This document shows positions 1-6,408 of a DNA stretch of 8,690 nt, one piece after another. The notes beneath the pieces are model-generated. The model saw only the letters and a list, made by a program, of their open reading frames with translations, had not been told where the DNA came from and did no database searches. The first letter of the stretch is position 1. Each line of letters opens with the position of its first letter. The translations under genes were made by a program, and so were the position numbers. The stretch is taken from contig JAEOTL010000289.1 of assembly GCA_016839845.1 (NCBI GenBank), positions 1 through 8,690 on the forward strand, given 5' to 3'. This DNA comes from Promethearchaeota archaeon. Its GTDB lineage: Archaea; Asgardarchaeota; Lokiarchaeia; Sigynarchaeales; SOKP01.

Positions 1-170
1 AAATACACCGTCTGTTTTACAACAATTTCGTGTAACCAATAATTAAGCTGCAGATCAAAAAATAAATAGACTAAATATGCTGATATTGGTCCACCTATTG
101 CAAATATAATTAAAGATTTTATTGAGAAAACGTATTTTCGTTCATTATACTCTATGATAGGTTTTTTCAT
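1..170 (-). CDS. Partial small membrane protein, cut by left edge
   Basis: The minus strand reads ATG at 170-168 and stays open for 56 codons to the window edge, so only the N-terminus is present. A basic/polar start (MKKPIIEYNERKY) is followed by a hydrophobic stretch at about residues 19-39 that looks like one transmembrane helix or signal anchor. A more polar part with LNYWLHEIVV follows. The start lies 13 bases after the stop of the minus-strand gene at 184-417, so the two are probably co-transcribed. No SD is visible before this ATG, so translation may be coupled. I do not recognise the family. It could belong to a larger polytopic membrane protein whose remainder lies outside the window. 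Confidence 0.55.
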   Translation of the reverse strand, partial: MKKPIIEYNERKYVFSIKSLIIFAIGGPISAYLVYLFFDLQLNYWLHEIVVKQTVY

Positions 171-183
171 TTTTGCAATCGCT

Positions 184-417
184 TTAATCTTCATCATCGT
201 GCCTATCCTCCCTTTTTTCTAATTGGACGATGTAAAAATGAAATCTGTCAACTATAATGAAATTTAGAATAATCAACAAAGGAATCATAACATATCCAAA
301 GATATGACCATTATAAGTCTCTAATTGGGGAATGCTAATCCCAATAATAAATGCAAATATCAAATTTATTGATAGTATAGCCCAAATAAATAGTTTCTTA
401 ATAAGAATTTGCTCCAT
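184..417 (-). CDS. Small two-helix membrane protein, unknown function
   Basis: This 77-residue protein has two hydrophobic segments, about residues 8-29 (from KLFIWAILS) and 41-58 (from FGYVMIPLL), joined by a short polar loop containing ETYNGH. A strongly charged tail (QLEKREDRHDDED) follows, so a two-pass hairpin in the membrane with a charged tail is likely. It starts at ATG 417-415 with no SD. A TTATACTA box at about 438-445 (read on the minus strand) lies roughly 25 bases upstream, which would suit a leaderless transcript. It is followed after 13 bases by another minus-strand membrane gene, probably its partner. The gene points away from the TBP gene. No family is recognised. That it is real rests on the membrane pattern, the tandem arrangement and the absence of a competing frame. 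Confidence 0.55.
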   Translation of the reverse strand: MEQILIKKLFIWAILSINLIFAFIIGISIPQLETYNGHIFGYVMIPLLIILNFIIVDRFHFYIVQLEKREDRHDDED

Positions 418-436
418 TATTTAGCATACAACTGAT

Positions 437-520
437 TTAGTATAAGATAATTAATAATTATAAAAAATCTTTATTAGAAGGGTAAAAATTATTGTTATTT
501 AACTTTACCTCTTATACTAA
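437..520. repeat. 11-bp inverted repeat in divergent promoter region
   Basis: TTAGTATAAGA at 437-447 is the exact reverse complement of TCTTATACTAA at 510-520. The same element (TCTTATACTAA) therefore occurs once per strand, pointing outward to the minus-strand membrane gene and to TBP. The arms also overlap a 10-bp direct repeat, TAAGATAATT, at 443-452 and 518-527. Both arms contain a TATA-like core (TTATACTA), so they may be divergent core promoters or paired regulator sites. The minus-strand copy sits about 25 bases from its ATG. The plus-strand copy would leave a leader of about 100 bases before the TBP start. Confidence 0.4.
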
Positions 521-582
521 GATAATTGTTTAGTCAAATGGGCTATAAGATATCCTCATACGATTTTGGTTAAAATATTACA

Positions 583-590
583 TATTTATA
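583..590 (+). promoter_or_regulatory. Possible TATA box of the TBP gene
   Basis: TATTTATA lies about 61-68 bases before the TBP start codon. A transcript starting some 25 bases downstream would have a leader of about 35-40 bases. The region is AT-rich enough for chance matches, and the box at 510-520 is an alternative, so this is a weak call. Confidence 0.25.
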
Positions 591-650
591 ACATGGTATC
601 TTAAATATGTTAATAGTTATTGAGATCTAAAGAAATCAAAGAGTCCAAGA

Positions 651-1250
651 ATGGTCCTTAAAGCGGAATCTAGTGAAAATAAGAGTAGTTTAACTTATAT
701 TGTCCAAAACATCGTAGTTAAATCTTCATTAGCTTTAAATAATCCCCTGGATTTGAACCTTCTTTCCTCAAAATTAAATAACTCTCAATATAATCCTGAT
801 CGCTTTCCAGGCCTTTTCGAAAGAGTAAAGCACCCTAAATGCGTAATTATTATTTTCAAGAATGGAAAATTAGTACTTACCGGGTTAAAATCAGCTGAGA
901 ATCTAGAATTAACAATACAAAAACTAATTCAGAAAATAAAAGAAGTGTTTCCCTCTCATTTAGAACATGAGTCATTTACATTTGAAATAGTTAATATTGT
1001 GGTTACCGCTGACTTAAGTAAAGAAATTAATCTAGATAAGGCAGCTATTCAATTAGAAAATATTATTTATGAGCCCGAGGTCTTTCCAGGAATTATTTTT
1101 AAACGTTCTGATCCCGTGAAATCAGTTTTCTTAATATTTAGTACGGGAAAAATAGTCCTAACAGGAATAAGGGATGAAAAAATAATCGAACCCGTTCTAG
1201 TTAGCCTTGGACGGTTGCTTAAAACCGAAGATTTATTTAAAAAATCTTAA
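651..1250 (+). CDS. tbp: TATA-box binding protein (TBP)
   Basis: The archaeal general transcription factor that binds and bends TATA-box DNA and recruits TFB and RNA polymerase. The 199 residues form the two-repeat TBP saddle. Repeat 1 (about 15-97) has VQNIVV, YNPDRFPGLFERV and IIIFKNGKLVLTG; repeat 2 (about 109-193) has EIVNIVV, YEPEVFPGIIFKR and LIFSTGKIVLTG. The four DNA-intercalating Phe are present (F52, F69, F145, F163), as are the paired minor-groove Asn (N20, N115). The EPE (141-143) before FPG, which in the eukaryotic protein contacts TFIIB, is kept. Repeat 2 has one more residue between its Phe pair (18 apart, against 17 in repeat 1), in the turn around SDPVKS. There is no acidic C-terminal tail; the protein ends KKS. 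It starts at ATG 651 without a clear SD and stands alone, divergent from the membrane gene pair. Confidence 0.95.
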   Translation: MVLKAESSENKSSLTYIVQNIVVKSSLALNNPLDLNLLSSKLNNSQYNPDRFPGLFERVKHPKCVIIIFKNGKLVLTGLKSAENLELTIQKLIQKIKEVFPSHLEHESFTFEIVNIVVTADLSKEINLDKAAIQLENIIYEPEVFPGIIFKRSDPVKSVFLIFSTGKIVLTGIRDEKIIEPVLVSLGRLLKTEDLFKKS

Positions 1251-1284
1251 TTACTAACTGAAACTTATCAAAATAATCAATAAA

Positions 1285-1294
1285 TTTTTTTTTT
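1285..1294 (+). terminator. U-tract terminator after TBP
   Basis: An uninterrupted run of ten T lies 35 bases after the TBP stop codon, with no strong stem before it. This fits archaeal termination, which depends mainly on a U-tract in the transcript. Confidence 0.5.
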
Positions 1295-1345
1295 AAAGAA
1301 AAATTGTAGTGTAATAATTGATAATTCACCAAATAATGATTTATT

Positions 1346-1350
1346 GAGGG
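1346..1350 (+). promoter_or_regulatory. Shine-Dalgarno site of cysteine-cluster gene
   Basis: GAGGG ends nine bases before ATG 1360 and can pair with the CCUCC of archaeal 16S rRNA. It supports this start for the gene. Confidence 0.5.
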
Positions 1351-1359
1351 ACAAAATTA

Positions 1360-2145
1360 ATGTCAGAAAAAGATCAACCTGATCAGAATTCAGAAATTAA
1401 AAGCGAAGATGCCTCAGAACAAGCAGAAGAAAGTCAAGTTAGTGAGAATGAAGAAGAAAAAAAGGAAGAAGAAGAACCTAAGGCAAAATTTAAATTTAAA
1501 TGTACTAGAGTAGATACTTGTTGTATGCATATGGGTCCCATCCCCCTAACCATGTGGGATCTAGAGATGTGGGCTAGAAATAACGTTGTAGCTAATTTTC
1601 TACCGTATATTGATATATACCAAAAACCAGATGGTATATTAGAACTAATCTTAAAACCTCTACCCCTCCCTAAGGAAGGAGAAGATAAACCTACTTCTAC
1701 AGTTCCATTTTCGGAATCTCCTATCTCAGAATTATTAGATGCTAAATGCCCAATGTATAATGTAGATCAGAAAAAATGCCTTGTATACACGAATCGCCCA
1801 CTTAGATGCCGCAATTACCCTCTAGAATTCGATGGACAGCACTTTAGTGTGGATGTTGATTGCCCCGGAGTAGGAAATGAGGGCATGAATCCTGAAGAGT
1901 TAAAAGAAATGCGTGATAATGCAAAAATCGAGTTTTATGAATTAACGAGGATGAGAATAGCAACTCCAGTGTTAAACCAAATAATTACCAATAACTTTAT
2001 GAGAGCACTTATGAAGCAGCAAATGGATGCTATGAGTAAAATGAGTGATGAGGATCGGGACAAATTAGATGAAATCTTCAAGAAGCAGGAAAATGAACAT
2101 TCCCATGATCACGATCATGGCCCGGATCACAATCACGACCACTAA
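1360..2145 (+). CDS. YkgJ/CxxCxxCC-type cysteine-cluster protein with His-rich tail
   Basis: Probably a member of the YkgJ/UPF0153 family, proposed to bind zinc or an Fe-S cluster; its function is not established. The 261 residues divide into a disordered, very acidic N-terminus (1-40), a cluster domain (about 44-172), a helical part (about 175-240) and a tail (247-261) with seven His in 15 residues, alternating with Asp. Seven Cys are visible in the domain: C48, C54, C55, C130, C140, C150 and C168. The hallmark KCLVYTNRPLRCRNYP spans 139-154. The usual C-x2-C-x2-CC opening is C-x5-CC here, because the second Cys position holds Val51. A spacer of about 75 residues separates the two Cys groups. 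The tail resembles those of nickel, cobalt or zinc handling proteins, so metal storage or delivery is possible but unproven. An SD (GAGGG) supports the start. Gaps on both sides and T-runs after the stop suggest a single-gene transcript. Confidence 0.8.
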   Translation: MSEKDQPDQNSEIKSEDASEQAEESQVSENEEEKKEEEEPKAKFKFKCTRVDTCCMHMGPIPLTMWDLEMWARNNVVANFLPYIDIYQKPDGILELILKPLPLPKEGEDKPTSTVPFSESPISELLDAKCPMYNVDQKKCLVYTNRPLRCRNYPLEFDGQHFSVDVDCPGVGNEGMNPEELKEMRDNAKIEFYELTRMRIATPVLNQIITNNFMRALMKQQMDAMSKMSDEDRDKLDEIFKKQENEHSHDHDHGPDHNHDH

Positions 2146-2148
2146 TTC

Positions 2149-2165
2149 TTTTTTCTTAATTTTTT
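2149..2165 (+). terminator. Two T-runs after cysteine-cluster gene
   Basis: Two runs of six T (2149-2154 and 2160-2165) begin three bases after the stop codon, giving a likely archaeal U-tract terminator. No hairpin is evident. Confidence 0.45.
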
Positions 2166-2215
2166 CTTATATTATTAAAAATAGTAAATTCTAATTTATT
2201 TTATGAATTATTCTT

Positions 2216-2221
2216 GAAGGA
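2216..2221 (+). promoter_or_regulatory. Shine-Dalgarno site that sets the macro-domain start
   Basis: GAAGGA lies seven bases before ATG 2229. An in-frame TTG at 2214 would include this site inside the coding region, so ATG 2229 is the better start. Confidence 0.55.
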
Positions 2222-2228
2222 TTCTAAT

Positions 2229-2747
2229 ATGAAACAATTAAAAATTAAAAATTCTCTGATCAAGTTAGCCCAAGGGGATATAACAGAACAAGAAGTAGAC
2301 GCAATAGTGAACGCCGCAAACGCACAGTTAATTCTAGGAGGAGGTGTTGCAGGGGCAATTAGAAGAAAAGGAGGGCCCACAATTCAAGAAGAATGCAATA
2401 AAATCGGGGGCACATTTGTGGGAGGAGCTGTAATTACAACGGGAGGAAATCTAAAAGCAAAGTATGTGATTCATGCTGTAGGACCAAGAATGGGAGAGGG
2501 ATCGGAGGATGAAAAATTGAAGAACGCGACCCTTAACAGTCTTAAAGTAATGGATGAGAACATATTAAAAACTATTTCATTTCCCGCTATTTCTACAGGA
2601 ATTTTTGGGTATCCTATCGACAGGTGTGCAAAAATCATGATTTCCAGTACAAAAGAATACTTAAAAGGTGATACTCAAATTGAGGAAGTAAGATTCTGTC
2701 TTTATACCTCCTCTGATTTTGACGTATTTGAAAAAGAATTGAATTAA
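2229..2747 (+). CDS. Macro-domain protein (ADP-ribose binding/hydrolase)
   Basis: A stand-alone macro domain of 172 residues, nearly all of it domain. The family binds ADP-ribose; many members remove it from proteins or nucleic acids or deacetylate O-acetyl-ADP-ribose. Visible motifs are GDIT (16-19, with Asp17 expected at the adenine), VNAAN (27-31), the Gly-rich loop GGGVAGAI (37-44), VIHAVGP (80-86) and the phosphate loop FPAISTGIFGYP (118-129). MacroD-type enzymes have Asp after the GGGV; here it is Ala41, as I recall for the archaeal AF1521 type. Activity may therefore differ from MacroD, or the protein may mainly bind. I chose ATG 2229 over TTG 2214 because GAAGGA sits seven bases upstream. 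Gaps on both sides, a T-run after the stop and no partner gene leave the physiological substrate open. Confidence 0.92.
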   Translation: MKQLKIKNSLIKLAQGDITEQEVDAIVNAANAQLILGGGVAGAIRRKGGPTIQEECNKIGGTFVGGAVITTGGNLKAKYVIHAVGPRMGEGSEDEKLKNATLNSLKVMDENILKTISFPAISTGIFGYPIDRCAKIMISSTKEYLKGDTQIEEVRFCLYTSSDFDVFEKELN

Positions 2748-2759
2748 AATATGAGTTAC

Positions 2760-2766
2760 TTTTTTT
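2760..2766 (+). terminator. U-tract terminator after macro-domain gene
   Basis: Seven T in a row begin 13 bases after the stop codon. The call is by position and composition; there is no stem. Confidence 0.35.
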
Positions 2767-2778
2767 ATTAACCTTTAA

Positions 2779-2786
2779 TTTATATT
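2779..2786 (+). promoter_or_regulatory. Possible TATA box of PEP synthase gene
   Basis: TTTATATT lies about 70 bases before ATG 2855 and would give a leader of about 45 bases. It follows the T-run of the macro-domain gene, so a separate promoter makes sense, but AT-richness makes chance matches common. Confidence 0.25.
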
Positions 2787-2854
2787 TAGAAGAATACTTA
2801 ATAATGAAATAAGATAAGTTCAATATTACGCTTACCCGAGGCATTTCCTTAAAA

Positions 2855-5767
2855 ATGAGTGATTATAGATATATTAAATGGTTTGAAGATCTACGGGTCG
2901 GAGATGTACCTCTTGTAGGAGGTAAAAATGCGTCCCTTGGAGAGTTGTTAAGTTTTGGAATTGCAGTACCCCTTGGTTTCGCCGTGACCTCAACTGCTTT
3001 TGATTATGTTCTAGATACTAATTTTTTCACCATTAAAGACAAGGAAGTTTCTTTGAGAGAACTTATTTCAGGAGATATTAGTCGGATTTCAGACGAGTTA
3101 AAATCGGAAGATATCAAAGCTGTAGAAAAAGTTGATAAAATCTGTGCAAATATCCGATACGTCATTGAACAGTCTAAAATACCTGATTCTTTAGCTGATG
3201 AAATCTTAGATGCTTATTCGAAATTGAATAAGAAAATTGGGGAAGAAACCTCATTTGCTGTAAGAAGTTCAGCTACAGCAGAAGATCTCCCTGATGCTTC
3301 ATTTGCAGGACAACAAGATACCCACTTAAATATATCGGGAGAAAAAGAAATATTAGAATATATTTTGAAAGATATGGCTTCCGTGTTTACCACCAGGGCA
3401 ACAATGTATCGTGAACGAGCAGGATTCGATCATTTTGCCGTAAAGCTTTCAGTGGGAGTTCAGGAAATGGCTGGGGGGATTAAAGGAGTAAAAGCTTCTG
3501 GTGTCATGTTCACCGAGGATCCTGACTCTGGAAATCCAAACGTTGTTGTCATAAGAGGTACTTGGGGATTAGGAGAATTAATTGTACAGGGAGTAGAAAA
3601 AGGAGACGAGTTTATTGTATTTAAACACGATCCAAGACAACTTAGAATTATTCGTCATGAATTAGTTAAAAAGGAGAAAATGATGATTTTCTCAAATGGG
3701 GGAGCTCAAATTGGAACCGAAGTTGTCCCTGTACCCGAAGATCTCCAAATGAAATATTGTTTAACCGAAGAAGAAGTATTTATTTTAGCGGAATTCGCCC
3801 AAAAAATAAGAAAACATTATAATAGACGTATGGATATCGAGTGGGCTGTTGGGAATAACGGCAGAGTTTATATCGTTCAAGCTCGCCCAGAAACAGTGCA
3901 TTCTCAAAAAGGGGATACTGAAGAAATCTTTTATCTTCTTGAAGACCCTGAACAACTTACTCAGGAGGGTTTTCTTGTAGAAAATACGGGAATTGCTATT
4001 GGTCGAAGAATTGGGTACGGAAAAGTAAAAGTAATAGAGTCAATCAACGATGCACACTTATTAAAGGAAGGAGACATACTTATCACTGAAGAAACTAACC
4101 CTGATTGGACTTCATATATGCAAAATTTGGGTGGGGTAATTACAGAAAGAGGTGGACCAACTTGTCACGCGGCAATTGTTTCAAGAGAATTAAACATTGC
4201 ATCCATCGTAGGTGCTGATAATATAATTCAAACTATGAAGGAAAAACAACGAGATGACATTGAATATGTAACTATCGATTGTAGTGAAGGAGAACCACGT
4301 ATCTGGTTAAAAGATGTTGAGTATGATTTTGATACTATTGAGTTTGCGAAACTCCCCCAGACTAACACAAAAGTATTAGTTAATTTGGGGATTCCAAAGG
4401 GAGCGCTTTCTTCCGGAAAATATCCTGATGGAACTGGACTTGCTAGATTAGAGTTTATCATCAATGATGAGGCACAAATTCACCCTAATGCTTTAATAGA
4501 TTTTGACGCACTTCAAATGAGACATGAAATATTATTAGATCAACGGAAAAAAATTGAAATGATGAAAAAAAGTGATCTATACCACAAAGATCCCTTCAAT
4601 CGAGAAATTCATCAATTAAAACAAACTTTAGATAAAGTAAGAGAGTTAACAGTTGGATACGAGGATAAGGAAGAATTTTATGTTGATAAATTAGCAGAAG
4701 GAATAGCCACAATTGCTGCGGGGGTCTGGAAAACGCTACAAGATGGAAGTCTCGCAGAATGTGTTGTAAGGCTTTCTGATTTTAAAACAAATGAGTACGC
4801 AAATCTAATTGGTGGCTGGATATATGAAGGAGATGAGAACAATCCTCTTTTAGGCTTCAGAGGTTGCTCACGGTATACTCACGACGAATTTCAAGAAGCG
4901 TTTCTTTTAGAATTGAGAGCAATTAAGAAAGCTCGCAGCTGGGGTTTAAAAAACATAATTATTATGTTACCTTTTTGTCGAAGTTCTTCTGAAGCTGCAC
5001 AGATCATAAAGATTATGGAAAGTGAAGGTTTAATTAGAGGAGAAGACGATCTCAAGGTGTATGTGATGGCGGAAATTCCATCAAATATTATTTGTGCTGA
5101 TTTATTCTGTAAATATGTTGACGGATTTTCTATTGGATCAAATGATTTAACAATGCTTACTTATGGTGTTGACAGGGACGAAGCAAAACTTATCCCCGTA
5201 GCTAAAAGGTTTCAATATACAACAAACAGTGAGGCCCTTAGGAGATCTTTAAGCCATCTTATCACCACAGCACATAGTTTTGGCAAGAAGGTTGGGATTT
5301 GCGGGCAGGCTCCTAGTGATGATCCGGAATTTTTACGATTTCTTGTCCAAGAGGGTATTGACTCAATTTCTTTGAATTTTGACACATATGCTAAGGGAAG
5401 GATAAATACATGGAGAACAGAAATAATAGAAGCTAAGCTAGAAGCTGACAACAAACTCAAATCTTATGAATTCCTAAATGAATGTGATAATATAATCGAA
5501 AGAATCCGAATTCCTAAGGGTAAACTTCGAAACATGGTAAGAAAACAAGGGAAAAATGTGAATGAGAAACTTATGACTTCTACTGAGACGTTTAATACGT
5601 TCTTTGAGAATATTCAGAATATTACATATGAATTTGTACAAAAAATAGATCAAGGGAAAATAAAGAACTTCGATGAATTCTTTGGCACCTATAATAAACA
5701 AATAAAGGATTTTCAAGAGAAAATACCTACATTGAGACGCGAAATTCGAGAATTCGGAATTTACTAA
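2855..5767 (+). CDS. ppsA: Phosphoenolpyruvate synthase (pyruvate, water dikinase), extended form
   Basis: Cytosolic enzyme converting pyruvate, ATP and water to phosphoenolpyruvate, AMP and phosphate, the entry step to gluconeogenesis. Domains in order: ATP-grasp nucleotide domain (about 1-345) with VGGKNASLGE (21-30), Arg137 in FAVRSSATAEDLPDASFAGQ and the closing VQARPETV; swivelling phosphohistidine domain (about 370-460) with GGPTCHAAIVSRE and catalytic His438; and the C-terminal barrel (about 490-860) with Arg639 in VRLSDFKTNEYANLIGG, GFRGCSRY, IGSNDLTMLTYGVDRD and the catalytic Cys816 in GICGQAPSD. All key residues are present. At 970 residues it is well above the roughly 800 usual for the family. 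About 30 extra residues lie at 552-601, and a charged, probably helical extension of about 105 residues follows the barrel (from about 862). Neither looks like a known domain to me. The start is ATG 2855; the nearest SD-like GAGG is 13 bases upstream. Confidence 0.95.
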   Translation: MSDYRYIKWFEDLRVGDVPLVGGKNASLGELLSFGIAVPLGFAVTSTAFDYVLDTNFFTIKDKEVSLRELISGDISRISDELKSEDIKAVEKVDKICANIRYVIEQSKIPDSLADEILDAYSKLNKKIGEETSFAVRSSATAEDLPDASFAGQQDTHLNISGEKEILEYILKDMASVFTTRATMYRERAGFDHFAVKLSVGVQEMAGGIKGVKASGVMFTEDPDSGNPNVVVIRGTWGLGELIVQGVEKGDEFIVFKHDPRQLRIIRHELVKKEKMMIFSNGGAQIGTEVVPVPEDLQMKYCLTEEEVFILAEFAQKIRKHYNRRMDIEWAVGNNGRVYIVQARPETVHSQKGDTEEIFYLLEDPEQLTQEGFLVENTGIAIGRRIGYGKVKVIESINDAHLLKEGDILITEETNPDWTSYMQNLGGVITERGGPTCHAAIVSRELNIASIVGADNIIQTMKEKQRDDIEYVTIDCSEGEPRIWLKDVEYDFDTIEFAKLPQTNTKVLVNLGIPKGALSSGKYPDGTGLARLEFIINDEAQIHPNALIDFDALQMRHEILLDQRKKIEMMKKSDLYHKDPFNREIHQLKQTLDKVRELTVGYEDKEEFYVDKLAEGIATIAAGVWKTLQDGSLAECVVRLSDFKTNEYANLIGGWIYEGDENNPLLGFRGCSRYTHDEFQEAFLLELRAIKKARSWGLKNIIIMLPFCRSSSEAAQIIKIMESEGLIRGEDDLKVYVMAEIPSNIICADLFCKYVDGFSIGSNDLTMLTYGVDRDEAKLIPVAKRFQYTTNSEALRRSLSHLITTAHSFGKKVGICGQAPSDDPEFLRFLVQEGIDSISLNFDTYAKGRINTWRTEIIEAKLEADNKLKSYEFLNECDNIIERIRIPKGKLRNMVRKQGKNVNEKLMTSTETFNTFFENIQNITYEFVQKIDQGKIKNFDEFFGTYNKQIKDFQEKIPTLRREIREFGIY

Positions 5768-5848
5768 AGAATCCCTAAAATCACAAAAATTAAATTTTAA
5801 TAAATATTTTAGATTCTAAATTTCTCACTTTCTAAATACTCTATTTTT

Positions 5849-5856
5849 GGTGATCA
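5849..5856 (+). promoter_or_regulatory. Extended Shine-Dalgarno site of UPF0147 gene
   Basis: GGTGATCA complements eight consecutive bases of the conserved archaeal 16S 3' end (UGAUCACC), an unusually long match for this window. The ATG at 5863 begins six bases after it. Confidence 0.6.
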
Positions 5857-5862
5857 CTAACT

Positions 5863-6138
5863 ATGACAAAAGAACATAGTGAAGAAGTGAAACAAGCTTT
5901 TGAGACCGTTGAAAATCTTTTAAACGGATTATTAGGTGACAGGAGTGTGCCCCGTAATATAAAAAGAGTTGCTCAACGAGGCATTGATGAACTTCATAGG
6001 GAGGATGAATCCCACGGTGTTATTTCTAGCAATGTAATGTATATGGTTGATGATCTCTCATTAGATCCTAACATTCCTTTTCATAGCCGTACAACCATTT
6101 ACCGAATTATTTCAATTCTAGAGAAAATTAAAGATTAG
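5863..6138 (+). CDS. UPF0147 family protein
   Basis: A 91-residue soluble, all-helical archaeal protein of the UPF0147 family, whose function is not known. The two family signatures are clear: DRSVPRNIKRVAQRGIDEL (26-44), matching the usual D-x-SVP-x-N-x-(R/K)-R-A block, and DPNIPFHSRTTIYRIISILE (68-87), matching the DPN-(M/I)-P-x-H-(A/S)-RT-x-I block. Length is normal for the family. The segment between them (45-58, containing HREDESHGVIS) is slightly longer and more polar than I expect. Translation should be efficient because of the long SD match upstream. It stands alone after the PEP synthase gene and is followed by a hairpin and then tRNA-Pro. The family assignment is firm; no role can be read from this context. 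Confidence 0.88.
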   Translation: MTKEHSEEVKQAFETVENLLNGLLGDRSVPRNIKRVAQRGIDELHREDESHGVISSNVMYMVDDLSLDPNIPFHSRTTIYRIISILEKIKD

Positions 6139-6146
6139 ACCGGTTT

Positions 6147-6170
6147 AATCTTTTTAAATGTAAAAAGGTT
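6147..6170 (+). terminator. Hairpin after UPF0147 gene
   Basis: AATCTTTTT (6147-6155) pairs with AAAAAGGTT (6162-6170) around a six-base loop, giving nine pairs including one G-U. It starts eight bases after the stop codon and precedes a T5 run. It could be a terminator or a transcript-end structure separating this gene from the tRNA. Confidence 0.4.
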
Positions 6171-6231
6171 CAATTCAGAACATTTTTAATTTGATAATTT
6201 CAAAACTGTAACCAAAAATATCCAACCAAAA

Positions 6232-6305
6232 GGGAAGGTAGTCTAGTTTGGTATGATTCTTGGTTCGGATCCAAGAGGTCGGGGGTTCAAATCCCCTCTT
6301 TCCCA
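6232..6305 (+). tRNA. tRNA-Pro (anticodon CGG)
   Basis: A complete 74-base cloverleaf without an intron. The acceptor stem GGGAAGG (6232-6238) pairs with CTTTCCC (6298-6304), with one G-U. T8 and A9 follow. The D arm starts at 6241 and has a T-T mismatch and one G-U pair. The anticodon stem CTTGG/CCAAG (6259-6263 and 6271-6275) encloses the loop TTCGGAT, putting CGG at 6266-6268, which reads the proline codon CCG. The variable loop is AGGTC. The T arm GGGGG-TTCAAAT-CCCCT spans 6281-6297. The discriminator is A6305 and CCA is not encoded, so it must be added enzymatically. It lies between two protein genes on the same strand. Confidence 0.95.
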
Positions 6306-6362
6306 TAACTAGTAGACTAATCATTTATTAACTCGAAATGTTATATAATTAGATAGGAAAGC

Positions 6363-6370
6363 TATATATT
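6363..6370 (+). promoter_or_regulatory. Possible TATA box of seven-helix membrane gene
   Basis: TATATATT lies 39-46 bases before ATG 6409. Transcription starting some 25 bases downstream would give a short leader that begins just before the SD. TTATATAA at 6341-6348 is an alternative. Confidence 0.3.
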
Positions 6371-6394
6371 ATAAGATTTAAACCTATTCAATTT

Positions 6395-6399
6395 GGTGA
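6395..6399 (+). promoter_or_regulatory. Shine-Dalgarno site of seven-helix membrane gene
   Basis: GGTGA ends nine bases before ATG 6409 and matches the archaeal 16S 3' end, fixing the start. Confidence 0.5.
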
Positions 6400-6408
6400 A
6401 ATTCGTAA

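Noticed and set aside
2214..2228. TTG start for the macro-domain gene
   Set aside because: The extra five residues would cover the GAAGGA SD, which is correctly spaced for ATG 2229.
2635..2844. Minus-strand open frame of 69 codons over the macro-domain gene end
   Set aside because: It lies largely antisense to a clear macro-domain gene, has no RBS or recognisable product, and runs through the AT-rich gap.
4228..4464. Minus-strand open frame of 78 codons inside the PEP synthase gene
   Set aside because: It is antisense to highly conserved PEP synthase coding sequence, as are the frames at 5212-5460 and 5474-5716. These are shadows of the real reading frame.
5768..5817. AGAATC...GATTCT inverted repeat after PEP synthase
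   Set aside because: Only six pairs close a loop of nearly 40 AT-rich bases, which is easily explained by chance at this composition.
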